Shown here one piece after another: positions 35,655 to 46,636 of a DNA stretch of 64,000 nucleotides. The stretch is from NCBI RefSeq assembly GCF_000182565.1, contig NW_015971538.1:1085736-1149735 (forward strand), written 5' to 3'. This DNA is from Spizellomyces punctatus DAOM BR117 (Eukaryota > Chytridiomycota > Chytridiomycetes > Spizellomycetales > Spizellomycetaceae). Numbering within the stretch: the stretch's first letter is position 1; each line of letters begins with the position of its first letter. Under the pieces are notes generated by a model. It was given only the letters and a program-made list of their open reading frames with translations, had not been told where the DNA came from and made no database searches. Position numbers and translations under genes: made by a program.

Positions 35655-36531
35655 ATGGACAATCCTAGCTCAACAATAAACCCAAACAGCACATGGGTGA
35701 ACCTAAGAGGTCTGTTTGACATGCGCTCTGTAGCATCCAAGTGCAGTGTTCAAAAACTTGGACGAGCGTTGCAGATAGTGTTAGAGACACTTTTCTGACA
35801 CTTTGGTCACATTTATGCTTGCCTAGGTTCATGGCTTACCAACATTCTGATAATGGTGTTGCTGAGACTGGGAATGGCGATAGTACCAGGAATTTCATCA
35901 GAAGCGTCTTGGACTTTGACGAACCTTGTGTATAATGCAGTAAGTTCCTGTCCAATTAATCGTTGATTCTAAGGAAGAGGAATTGTAAGACGTCCCAGAG
36001 GTGGACAAAGTCATTCTGCTGGGCTGTTGCCAAATTTGCCTTAGTAAGACTCTGTAGCCATTTAAGTAGAGAACTGGAAGATAGTATGAAAGCAGGATGA
36101 GCTTCATAAATAGCCTCCTAGCGGCATTGTATACCGTTTCGTACCCAGGCTTAATCTTCTTTTCATCCTGGTCAGTCTACATTTGTGATGTTCCATTGGG
36201 TGACTGGGATACCGTTCGATTTAAATCAAAATGAGTACGAGGGATTGACGTTATGGGAACAAATTGACAATGGGGAACAGTTTACACCAACGAAGAAGTA
36301 CCTTACCGCATTACCCATAATACTGTATGTTTGCAATCGTTTACAGCTTTGCATCGCCAACAAGAAATTTAACGCATCTTTTACAGGTTCCTACTAAGTA
36401 CACACTACACACATTACGACTTTCCTACATTTATGATCAACTTGGCGTCATTACTTGTGGTGCTCGTGGCAAAACTGCCATCGATGCACAAAGTCCGCAT
36501 ATTTGGCATCAATAAAGGATACACAGATTGA
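35655..36531 (+). CDS. ORMDL: ORMDL/Orm sphingolipid regulator
   Basis: ER membrane subunit that inhibits serine palmitoyltransferase and sets sphingolipid levels. Exons 35655-35709, 35827-35939, 36176-36324 and 36387-36531 sum exactly to 135 residues. The order of family landmarks is complete: NPNSTWVNLRGSWLTN at the N-terminus, EASWTLTNLVYN, MFHWVTGIPFDLNQ, TLWEQIDNGEQFTPTKKYLT, STHYTHYDFPTF, and the terminal HKVRIFGINKGYTD. Hydrophobic segments give the usual four-helix topology. An in-frame stop just upstream fixes the start. The N-terminus is short, without the long phosphoregulated serine tract of budding-yeast Orm proteins. Confidence 0.96.
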
Positions 36532-36663
36532 ATTCGCAATGCGTGGGCGGGCGGCTGTGTTGAGCGAGTGACCTTATGACCTTTTGAGTAATTATCTGGC
36601 GAAGAATATAGGATCGCGCATTTTGTTTGTGGGGGGAAACTATCACAGCCGTTCGAAATGTTT

Positions 36664-38449
36664 TCAGATCGATTGCATAAGATTTTCCACATCTCTTTGC
36701 AGCATCTCATTTCTTGGATCGAGCTGCAAAGCTCTCTGGTACTCTTCTAGGCCCGCTTTTAGTTCCCCTGATCTCACTTTAGCGGTTCCTATGCGGACAA
36801 GCATTTTGACCCTTGATTTTCGTCTGTCATCAGCATGAACGTCTTCGACTGTTTCCTCGCGAATCGCTTCCTCTTCCTTCGAAAGTAATGATAAAGCGGT
36901 GGTACAATCTTGTACGCAAGCGTCATAAGCATTGAGTTGGAGGTGACATGCTGCCCGATTCGATAAGCAACTGTGGAAGTTGGGTGGATATTAGATGTGA
37001 AAGGTAAACGACAACTTGGACAGAATATGACACTGTGCATACGTGAAATTGCTCGGGTCAATGTCCAGTGCTGCTGTATACGCGTTGACAGCGGCAGCAT
37101 AGTTTCCAGAACGATAGAAACTGTTGCCTTTGTCCTTGAGGAAAGTTGCTAATGGGGGTCGACAAATGATTACTCGGGGTTCAACGTGGAAACCAACTCT
37201 TAGGTACATACGATTGGACTCTTCGATGCTCCTTGCATCTGAAATATCTGCCTTTCGCCTATGCTCATCCTGCATAGCTTTGATGCGGGTTCGCCATTTG
37301 ACTTAAATAATATGATTGTGAATGGAGGGCCGAAAATTCCTATTCCTCCATTGCTGGGTTCTTACCATCTTCACTTTCTCGCGCGGTTTTGGTGGGGATT
37401 AGTCCTCGCGATGTGAACGTAATATGGATCTCTTGATTGGCGCCTCGTGGAGGTGGAACCCTTTGTTCTGTGTTTAAAGTAAAGTAAGGTAAAACTTTTA
37501 TGATTGCATGTGAGGCTAGCAGCGAATAGTTACGTTTTAGTTGAGCCTGAACTTTAGCCCTGATTTCCTCCATATCTAGACCTGATTCATCGTCCAAGTC
37601 ATCCAGATCTTCAGTCTCCTTGCACGATTTTGTTTCCACCGAAGCTTTACATTCAGCGGATGTCGATTCATTTTCATGCCTCTTGTCCATGACAGAATCG
37701 TCTGAGATATATCCATCATCTTTGTCAAATATTTCAACGATCCCAGACTCTTCTATCTTTCCCTTCCCTTTCCTGCGGGTGACATCTTCCCTCTCTCGAT
37801 TTGCATTTTGTAGCTTCGTTTGTTCCATCCATTTGTTCAGGCCTTCCTCAGCCTGTCTCTTCTCCGCTTCCTTTAAGGATGCTAGGCGCTCCCTCTCAGC
37901 TCTTTCAACTTCAATCTGCTTCTGAATAAGCAACTGCTCTTCCTGTCTCCTTTCCGCTGCTTTACGTTGCCGCGCCTCCTCCGCTTTTTGGCGAAACCGG
38001 AGGTCGGCCTCCTCACGGCGGGTTTTGATGGGTATTGCTGAATCCTTTGGATAGGATAGATTTTCCCATGTCTGCTCTATTAACTGGGGAACAATATATA
38101 AACGAACGAGCTCACGATCAGTGCTCAAATGTCAGCGCTCGAATATGAAAGGTACCTTTGGCAGCTCAAATTTCGTGCACCCATTTCCAACGGAGACTAC
38201 AGCTTTGTCAGTGTCAATTTGGTCAAATAAGTCCAGCTCAAACAAATAAGGGGGAAAGTTGATTTTCAGATACGCATCGTTCACTATATTTATATTTTCG
38301 TGTCAACCCGCAGAAAATAGATATATCCAGAATTCGTGTTTCTTACCGTATACATCCGCCTTTTTTGGGTTTGCTCCCCTCAAAGGAACAGTTATGTAGA
38401 CGCATGAAGAAGTTTGCGTCCAAGTGTAGTCGCGAACAATAATCGGCAT
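36664..38449 (-). CDS. DNAAF4: Dynein axonemal assembly factor 4 (DYX1C1)
   Basis: Cytoplasmic co-chaperone that preassembles axonemal dynein arms with HSP90/HSP70. The start MPIIVRDYTWTQTSSCVYIT opens a p23-like CS domain, continued by VNDAYLKINFPPYLFELDLF. A long Glu/Arg/Lys coiled coil follows (FRQKAEEARQRKAAERRQEE), then IHITFTSRGLIPTKTARES and the TPR domain: LKDKGNSFYRSGNYAAAVNA, SNRAACHLQLNAYDACVQD, GLEEYQRALQLDPRNEMLQ. It ends DVENLMQSI. The domain order and CS signature match animal DYX1C1. The gene is expected only in organisms with motile cilia. Divergently paired with RAB23 across 251 bases. Confidence 0.95.
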
Positions 38450-38700
38450 ACTGTTAACGAACGGGGACTGGCCACTGGCCACGTCCGAAGCTGCGCGTTC
38501 GTTAGGATGTTAGCAAAGCAAGGCTAAGCCACGGACATTGAGGGTCATCTTGGCGATCCTTGGCCAGCACTGTTTATCGAAGCTTTTTTGTTGTCGGATA
38601 TAATAAAGTGATTGATTGACTTTCCTTGGCTCCCGTATATATATTTCACTGGCACCAATCTCATCCATCAATTCGCCGAAATCCGATCATTGTACCTATC
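38450..38700. promoter_or_regulatory. Bidirectional DNAAF4/RAB23 promoter
   Basis: 251 bases between divergent start codons of two cilium genes. Contains a perfect 9-base inverted repeat, TAACGAACG at 38455-38463 and CGTTCGTTA at 38496-38504. Between them is a tandem ACTGGCC pair (38467-38480), and a related TTGGCCAGCACTG lies near 38566. A TATATATAT stretch near 38636 may serve RAB23. No clear canonical RFX X-box was found by eye. Confidence 0.6.
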
Positions 38701-39801
38701 ATGAACAAACCTGCATCCCCCGATCAAACAATCATGGCGGAAGACGTCCTGCCCTGCGTAAAGATCCTCGTAATAGGAAATGGTAAGCTTATCATACCTG
38801 TTAAAATGCCGTTGCACGTATGCTCATTCGGCACATGCTAGGAAGCGTTGGAAAATCGTCAATGATTCGGCGATTTTGTAAAGGCGCCTACAATGAAAAT
38901 TATAAAAAGACCATAGGAGTGGAGTATTTAGAGAAAGAGGTGGAGATTGATGGCTATGGAGATGTTAGGCTGATGCTCTGGGATACTGCTGGTAAAACAT
39001 CCTAGTGGGATAACATTGGATACGAGGATACGAGGAAGGCATCTGATTCCATCGTCTGCTATACAGGGCAGGAAGAATTTGATGAGATCACAAGGGAATA
39101 TTACAAAGGTCCGTATAGAATGCTGAGGGAGATCTTACAGAGCCATTAATTGACCTTGTGTTTACAGACACCGATGCTGTGGTACTAGCATTCTCAACGG
39201 ACGATCGGCCATCATTCGAAACCGTGAAGTCATGGTGCTCGAAAATCAAGACAATTTGTGCTGACGTCTCCATGGTTCTCGTGCAGAACAAGATTGATTT
39301 GATACAGCAGGCTGCCGTTTCCTCGTAAGCTCTACCTGTGCTCCTAGTGAACGACAGCAGGATTGAAACTGTCTTCTTCTGGGACGTAGGCAGGAAGCGG
39401 AAGCCTTGGCACGGGACTTGCGCATGCGACTATTTAGGGTATCAGTCAAGGAGAGTTTGAATGTAGAAGAAGGTAGAGTTGACGTACATGAAAGACGAGG
39501 CGAGTGATACACTCTGACGATCTTTCTGGCAGTTTTCACATATCTTGCCCAAAAGCAACTGGAAAAAGAGCGAGAGAAGCGGCAGATGGCCGCAGCAGCA
39601 GCCAAAGACGTTTCTGATGATGATATTAAATGTAAGCAGTCTACGATTCCAAAACATTGTGGCGACTTGTTAACATAGTGTATGACAGCACGACCACAAA
39701 GCGGGCGCTTCAAAGACTCAAAAAATACTTCAGATAGACGAGTGACAAGTGCACGACCACCACATATGATTGGAAAGAAGGATAATTGCATAATTTCATA
39801 A
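38701..39801 (+). CDS. RAB23: Rab23-type small GTPase
   Basis: Ciliary trafficking GTPase. Seven exons close in frame. P-loop GNGSVGKSS, switch region YKKTIGVEYLEKEVEIDGYG, LMLWDTAGQEEFDEITREYY, NKID (VLVQNKIDLIQQ) and the Rab23-like EAEALARDLRMRLFRVSVKE-SLNVEEVFTYLA. The switch I threonine and the catalytic Gln of DTAGQ are present. The C-terminus is KKDNCIIS, a CaaX-type prenylation box rather than the double-cysteine end of most Rabs, as in animal Rab23. A second in-frame ATG at 38734 is an alternative start. Its partner across the promoter is DNAAF4. Confidence 0.93.
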
Positions 39802-39887
39802 TAAGATTCAATAGTCTACATACCAATAACGAAGCTAGAGCGTTCGTTTGCTAACAAAATGCTCCACTTTAGAAACGCAAAATACAA

Positions 39888-41609
39888 CTATACGTAAAAG
39901 ATTTGCCACCTCTTCCTTTCCTCGTCACTGTCAAATTCTGGTATAAACTCAATTTTACGGATTTCCGCAAATCCTTCATCTTCACCCGGCGGTTCAAACC
40001 TTGCTGTGAAATTTCGGAAAGCTATTATCGGCAGTCGTACAGTAACACCATTCAAGCCTTGTCCCGGTTTGGACTCTGGTTTGTTTTTACTCGATGTGCT
40101 ACTAGCGCGCACTGGCTCTTCCCAATGTCCATCCCTCCCCATCCGTGACATCACCTCTCTGTATACATTGTTGTGCATACAAACGGCTTCATCCGCAAGA
40201 AACCAAAAGCATCGTACCGGTATCTCCCTGCCTAGCTTGGTACCTACCCGTTGTGCAACATTCATATACAACCGTCGCGTGCTCCGGTCAGGATTTGTAT
40301 TGTCAATCACTACGCTCTTGTTTTGTTGAAGAGCAGCTTCTGATGCCTTTATGCATCGGTCTCTAGATTTCAATGTGTCTTGATTGACGTGAACATAATT
40401 GTGCGGAAGAAGATGACGTCTTGCAAAAGAGGATTTGCCAGATGCGGGAGATCCAACGAAAAGTATCAGTTCTGGTTGGGTCGAGGCCGGAGGGAGAGTA
40501 GGTGGCACGTTGGCGCTGGTAGTTGGGTCGTCACGTAGGTATCGACGAGGATCAAAGGTGGGATGTGGTGCATGGTGTGAGCGAGGGATGTCTTGCCGGT
40601 CTGGAGATGGTATTGTGGTTGTGCGACTATGCCAAAAGGCTTCGGGAGTTAAGAAGGGGAATCCGACATTCAACGCGAATTTGTGATCAGTGTCCGCAAA
40701 ATCTTTGCTAGCTCCAGGTTTATGCCCAGCATGCCTTCCCGCTGCATCCCCGACATAAAAGCTCTTATCTTTCTCCACCACCACCCCAGCAGTCCAGTCA
40801 CGTTCAAATTTCTCCCACATTCCCGGTCGAGGTTTACGATTCCAGTCATCGCCCGTAGCCGCGAACACCAGAATTGGGGGAACAGGCACACCCTCTTTTT
40901 CTGCCTTCTTCCGGACAGCATTGATGACATTCTCGACGCGTCCCATAAACGAAGCTTTTCGATTTTTGCTGCGTGTGTCATTGCCTTCAATACCCTTCTG
41001 ATTGGAGAAAATTACAATACGATAGCCTTCTTGATTGTGCAGGGATATCAGTCGGTCTGGTACTGAAGGATGAAAGAAAGTCCAGTCATCTGCGTTTTTA
41101 GCATGGACGTGGTTGCCGCGGACTTTTACAATAGTCCCATCAAAATCGAATGACGCGATCCGACTGGTTTGCGGCTGGGAAAGATAGGTTGCGACAAGCA
41201 CACTCGAGGTATGTGTCCATTTGACTGCTGGGAGGTTTGACAGGACGGCGTTTGTTGCAACAGCGGTGGTTGTAGAGTGTTTGGCAAAAAAAGGGTGAAT
41301 CGGAAGGGCAGTGCCTATAGGCTGCTGTGTAGCTTCAGACGTTGAGTTGACCACCACATGAAGCTGGCCGTCCATCATCGTGCTAGATGCTACTGCGCTT
41401 GTGCTTGCTGTTGCAACTTTGACGTCTGAGAGAGAGTCCGCGGACCGAGAACGTTTGGCAGGGGGATTGTCCTGAATGGAGATCTGTGACTTGACAGCAC
41501 TTTCATTTCCTTCCAATTTAGCAGCTATTTCCGTGCCATCACTCTTCAATTCCATTTTATCGATCTGTGTCATGCTTTCGACGCATGCTACCTTCCGTTT
41601 ATTCGCCAT
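39888..41609 (-). CDS. PNKP: Bifunctional polynucleotide kinase/3'-phosphatase
   Basis: Restores 5'-phosphate and 3'-OH ends at DNA breaks. Single exon, 573 residues from MANKRKVACVESM. The phosphatase domain of the HAD family has the nucleophile motif ASFDFDGTIVK, then VIFSNQKGI and FYVGDAAGR. The kinase domain carries the P-loop ILFVGSPASGKSSFARR and VVIDNTNPD. The C-terminus is EFDSDEERKRWQIFYV. A disordered N-terminal extension of about 140 residues replaces the FHA domain of animal PNKP. The upstream GTG is not needed as a start. Confidence 0.95.
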   Translation of the reverse strand: MANKRKVACVESMTQIDKMELKSDGTEIAAKLEGNESAVKSQISIQDNPPAKRSRSADSLSDVKVATASTSAVASSTMMDGQLHVVVNSTSEATQQPIGTALPIHPFFAKHSTTTAVATNAVLSNLPAVKWTHTSSVLVATYLSQPQTSRIASFDFDGTIVKVRGNHVHAKNADDWTFFHPSVPDRLISLHNQEGYRIVIFSNQKGIEGNDTRSKNRKASFMGRVENVINAVRKKAEKEGVPVPPILVFAATGDDWNRKPRPGMWEKFERDWTAGVVVEKDKSFYVGDAAGRHAGHKPGASKDFADTDHKFALNVGFPFLTPEAFWHSRTTTIPSPDRQDIPRSHHAPHPTFDPRRYLRDDPTTSANVPPTLPPASTQPELILFVGSPASGKSSFARRHLLPHNYVHVNQDTLKSRDRCIKASEAALQQNKSVVIDNTNPDRSTRRLYMNVAQRVGTKLGREIPVRCFWFLADEAVCMHNNVYREVMSRMGRDGHWEEPVRASSTSSKNKPESKPGQGLNGVTVRLPIIAFRNFTARFEPPGEDEGFAEIRKIEFIPEFDSDEERKRWQIFYV

Positions 41610-41854
41610 TTTTGGCACCGACCTCAGACCCAGATGTCAGATCCGTAAGATCGACAATACCCACAAAACTGGTGGTATTGCACTGCATGTCACGTGAACC
41701 TGGGAGCCGACAAAATGCAGGACCGATGGTGTTATTGAGAAGCTGTACAAACAAAATAAACCTAGTAGACCGAGCAGAACAGTCTCTGAGAATGGAAATG
41801 CAAGAATTCCCTACGTAGCTACCCAGCACCTATGATGTTCCCTCCGCACCGCAA

Positions 41855-42256
41855 TTACCGGGACGGATAGGCATCAGCGGAATGTAAGCTAGCACTACCC
41901 CTCTGAATCGCATTAAATGTCTCAATCTCGGTTGTGTCGTTATCCCTATTCGACTGCGCATTGGCTTCCGGTACAAGAACTCCAGCAGCACCCCCAGATT
42001 GCAAAGCCGACATGGGGAGTGCGTTGCCAGAGGCCTCGCGACGAATGGCTTCCTGGTGCTGGAAATCGCGAGCGATGGACGTCTCCGTGTGAGGAGCGCC
42101 AACCATTCCCGGTTGCATTAGAGCAGATTCCTCCGTAGTGGGGATGTCGAGATGGCTAAGATGGTAGATGAAGTGTAAGTTACGGTCTGCCACGGAGCCC
42201 AGCAATATATAAAGTACTCTCGTTTCCGTCTTCTTCACAGTGACTTACCTGGACAT
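41855..42256 (-). CDS. Small disordered protein of unknown function
   Basis: Two exons: an 8-base first coding exon (42256-42249, ATGTCCAG before a perfect GTAAGT donor) and 42155-41855, total 102 residues. It reads MSSHLDIPTTEESALMQPGM to SADAYPSR. No cysteines, no membrane segment, no recognised domain. The consensus donor, a good acceptor (CATCTTAG) and exact frame closure support it. An unspliced alternative start inside the intron would give a different N-terminus. Confidence 0.55.
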
Positions 42257-42480
42257 GATAATGGCCAGATAAAAACTTGTAGAAACAGAAATATCAGTTA
42301 CAAACCGGTTGCTGTAAACAACGAGAGGTCAAAAGACCGACGCTTAGTAAGCCGTGGTCATTAACATAATGCTTGGTAAGCAGCCATACAATCACCTATT
42401 TACAATTAGAAAAAGGAACTACATAGTACAAAAATTACCACCTTCTACGATTCTTGATCAGAATTTCATCAGCCTATCAT

Positions 42481-44623
42481 TCATACAAAGTATTGGGTAT
42501 CTAAACCGATTGAGAAATCCCACACAATGATTCGCTAAGAAAAAAATGAGATAAAGAGTCATGGGAACAGCGATCTCATTAAGCATCTCCTCACCTGGTC
42601 CTGGCTACAGCTTACAATCTTTGTATCATTGAAAAGCAGCTTGAACACGCGACTGGAGTGACCTCCTTCCTTCAGATCCAACAGCAACGCCCCAGTATGC
42701 AGGTCCCAAACCTTCAGAGTTTCGTCATATGATCCGGATACAATTCGCCGAGAATCGAATTGAAGGGTTCGCACTAACGATGTGTGTCCTGTGATCGTTC
42801 TAAGGAGTGTCCCAGAGTGCACATCCCAGACTTTTATGGTGCTGTCTGTAGTCAAAAAAAAAAGTATAAATAGCCCATTCTTGAACAGCGGTGGGTCGCC
42901 CGGACCACTGTACCTGACGACCCAGAAACAATAGTATCCCCGTCGAATTGAATGCACGCGATGCCACGAGTATGTCCAACAAGATTCTTTGTCTGTTGTC
43001 CAGTTTTCACATCCCAGACTTTGATTTGTCGGTCTTTTGCAACAATTAAGTTTTTCTTCCTCTCAAAAAAGAAAAGCAACAAACAATCTTTACCCACCTC
43101 CAGACGCAGATACTACAGTTCCTTTCCTGAATTGCACAGCATTCACCGCAGCCCGGTGTCCCCGCATCGTATGAATCAGCTCTCCAGTGTTGAGGTCCCA
43201 CACTCGCACCGTCGTGTCCTTACTGCATGACACTATGCGATCGCCCTCAAAGCGTAAATTCAAAACCGATTCACAATGACCCTCGAGCGATCTCAAGATT
43301 CTTCCAGTGGCAAGATCCCAAATCAGAATGGTGGCGTCCGATGAACCGGACACAATGCGGGTTTCGTCGTATTGTAAGCACAGCACCGAGCCTTTGTGCC
43401 CGTACAGGGTAGCTGTGCAATTGCCGCTTATCATATCCCAGATTTTGATGGTATCTTATTTGATGTCAGCGTTAGGCCATGCACTAATTGAGTACGTCAC
43501 TCTACATACCGTCTCGTGAGCCCGACACGATTTTGTCGTCATCAAACTGCAAGCAATAAACTGCCTCCTTATGCCCAGTAAACGTTCGAGTATTATATCT
43601 CATCGTCATCCAGTTCTTCTCTAACAAAACCCTTTGATGGTAAACATGCCGCCAGTCTATAAGGTGTTTTGATGAAGCGGCTTCTGTCTCCGCGCTTCTT
43701 CCTTTTCCTTTCTGCTTCGGCTTTGAATGCGTAAGAGTTTGCGATCGACTCCGTTTAACTGCGCGCTCAACCAGAGATTCCTGATCAACTCTATGTGCCG
43801 AGGGAGGGACATCGATAGCCGTTGTGTCCGATGTCGATGATTCTATTGGGCTTGCTGACGCCGCGAACATGGGCTCATCCTCTCCAGTATGCCACTGCTC
43901 GGCAGAGGAACCGGTGCTGGAATAAGACGTTCCGAAAGAGTGAACAGTTGCGTCAGAAGTAGCGCTGGTCGATCCAGTTTCTATTGTCCTTGCAGCTTCG
44001 GCGATTCCTGAATCTCTAGCCCGATTTCTTCTCCTATTTGGCCGGTAGGGCCCATACTCCGCCTCTAAAGCAGCAGCCACGTACGCTTTCCTCCTCTTTC
44101 GCTTCTCCTTTCTATACACAGGATCATTCGCCTCTTTGATTATTTCGGACATAGCATAAGGACTAATATCCCAACCACTCCTTCGGTAAAGATTGTGCCA
44201 GACAGAGTTATCGTAGGCCACATCCTTCCATTTTTTGGATACTTGTGCTACCCGGCTTATTGTCCGTATGTCAACATAACTCAATATCTGCTCGGCAAGC
44301 TCTCTAGGTAGCGCACTTAGAAAGTCTCGCTGCAACAGGGGCGCCAGTCTTGTCGTGACGTTAGCGAGAGTTGGTGTTGAGACGGTGAGAAGCAACTGGA
44401 AGGCAAATTCTGTGGGGACAGATAAAACATCGATAAGTCAATGCCTCTGGTGAAATGTGGCCTCCCTCTCCTCATGTTTGCACCAACAGACTCCACCCAC
44501 AGTAAAACCTCACACTCCTCGTTCTCAGGGCTCTGTGCAGTCATGTTTATCAGACCCACCTGCTTTCTGCTCCTCTGACCATTCAGAAATGTGGACCGGC
44601 AGTGATTTCGCCGAAGCTGGCAT
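42481..44623 (-). CDS. F-box/WD40 protein of the beta-TrCP/Met30 type
   Basis: Substrate receptor of an SCF ubiquitin ligase. A short first exon (MPASAKSLPVHISEWSEEQK) splices to EFAFQLLLTVSTPTLANVTT, then LLQRDFLSALPRELAEQILS, an F-box with the beta-TrCP-like lead-in. A disordered Ser-rich linker of ~130 residues follows. The seven-bladed WD40 propeller has clear repeats, e.g. GHKEAVYCLQFDDDKIVSGS, GHRAAVNAVQFRKGTVVSAS and SLVRTLQFDSRRIVSGSYDE. The last exon, RIIVWDFSIGLDTQYFV, closes the propeller. The target degron cannot be predicted; Met30-like and beta-TrCP-like roles are both possible. Confidence 0.9.
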
Positions 44624-45146
44624 TAAGCAGAATTCTTCATAACCCTCATCCGCGTCATTGAGACGTATGTGAGTCGCTGACATGTCTCGCTATCGCCGGA
44701 GAAAAGCGCAACGGACGGGTTCGTTGTTGTAGAAGATTGCCCGGAAACGGGAATCTTGAAGGTGGATGATTGCAGAGCAAAGTTCCTTTTTCCTTGAGGT
44801 GGGAATCATTAGGGGTCAGCTAAGCTACTAAGCGTACCAGGCTGTCGTTCACGATCACATGAACGTAAACAAATAGCGTCTCCGAACGATATTCAAGATG
44901 AAGTAAGATTCAAAGTAATAAATATACGTTGACAATTACAAGTGGAGCAGTATGGAGCTTTGAACCGAACAATAATAATTGGTAGTTCAGGTCAGGACAA
45001 GAATCAGAATGTTTGACTGGGCACTCGCCGATGAGTTGATGATCGCAAGCTATAATTTGCAGAGTCATGCCCCGCATAATGAGCCACAGGTAGACAAATA
45101 TGGGTATCTATCGGCATGCTACCAGATCCGACTACCTCTCCGCTAC
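44624..45146. other. Intergenic
   Basis: Upstream of the F-box/WD40 gene and downstream of the fasciclin gene. No gene seen. Confidence 0.45.
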
Positions 45147-46636
45147 TTAGATATCCATGTCAATAATCATCTGCAAGATCTTCTCCATGTCATTCCGTTC
45201 GCTTGTGTATGAGCCTGAAGCGTAATACTGTTTGGGAACTTCCTGCACAGGTGAAAGAACTGCATCAATGGCATGAATTACACCATTCATAGCAATCCCG
45301 TCGTTGATGAAGACGTGGGCTTCCTCATTGATTTCAATCTACGTGATGGGGTGAGACGGGACACGAGTGCATTGACTAATGTAAACCTCCTTACTGACCA
45401 CTGGATGCTTATGATCGTGCTTGTCGTCCTTTTCTTTGGCAGTAATCTTGAGTTTGGCACCTTCAATGGTCGGAAGCTCAAGTTCTTTCGCTTTCCAAAT
45501 GTCAGGTGTGTAAACCAGCTGGGGAGAAATATGGTAGGAGACAATCTAATTTCATCATTAAGAGGCGTCATCCAATCGACAAGTTGAAAGAGCAGCGCTA
45601 AACCAACCCGGCGTAAGTCTTCGACGCCATCAGGACTGAACAGGTATCTAAGTCGTTTGAAGCCGAGCTGACCGAGTGTGGTGTTAGCAAACGTACTGCT
45701 GCTGTACCAACGGATGCACCACTGCTGTACCTTCTTGAACGCACGATTCGATGGTGCAAAAACCGTAATTGCTGCAGTTTCCTTCACAACATCCTTCAGT
45801 CCCGCTTTTCCTATAGCCACTTCAAATATGCCAAATTCGAGCGGAAAATGTCCCAAGACATAGAAGACATTGGGAGGAGGAACGATGATGTGGTCAACAC
45901 CTTGAATGACGCCGTTCGACGCCTTAATGTCCGCAGCGACGATATGCGAGCGCAAATTCAAAGCAATGTGATCTTTTTGTAATATATCACAACAGGCGCA
46001 TTAGTCGTTAATAATGGCCGGGAAGGCCTTAAAGAAGCACCTACTTTTGTGCTCAAAGACTCTGATCTTTTGTGGTCGGTCACCCAGCGACTCTAGCTTA
46101 AGCCGCGTGTCCAGCAGCTGACCATTCTCAAGGTCTTCGGTCTTGTGAGCCTTATCTACAATATGATATAAAAGAACCTATTTCCGAGCTTCAATTGATG
46201 GGTTTTCTCAGCAGCATTTCTCCTGTAGCAATACCTTTGTGACAACTTCCTCTGGAGGCTTTTTGTCATCTGGACATCCTGGGACATGTTTGAATGCCGA
46301 GTTAACGGGCGCAAATAACGTCACGTCAGCGTCCGGGCTATCTAATCCTTTGGCAATTTCCTTCCTCTCCTCAATGATTTCGGCTAGTTTAGAGAATGCT
46401 TCATCTTCACGAATCACTTGGTAAATCGTTTTCTTGTCATCTCCATCCCCCGGCTTTGTTGGGGAGCCATGACCTTCCGGTGCGAGGGAAAGACCACACA
46501 GAAGCAAATCAGTTGAAGTCTTGGGCGCGGAAAGCAAAACATGCTGGATGGGATTAATCTGGCGAGCCGGTAGCGCAAGACCATAGCTGCTGAGTACGAC
46601 AGAGACCAGAAGAGCTACTACATGTAATGCAAGCAT
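45147..46636 (-). CDS. Secreted protein with two fasciclin (FAS1) domains
   Basis: Starts with a signal peptide (MLALHVVALLVSVVLSSYGL). The first FAS1 domain contains TIYQVIREDEAFSKLAEIIE and DADVTLFAPVNSAFKHVPGC. The second has the paired landmarks AAITVFAPSNRAFKKV and, near the end, EAHVFINDGIAMNGVIHAID-AVLSP. It ends MEKILQMIIDMDI without a hydrophobic tail, so it is soluble in the wall or medium rather than GPI-anchored. FAS1 proteins mediate adhesion in many fungi. Middle exon edges are approximate; one exon reading near 45700 may include intron sequence. Confidence 0.88.

Noticed and set aside
39246-39791. 181-codon minus-strand frame over RAB23
   Set aside because: Antisense to well-supported RAB23 exons and their introns.
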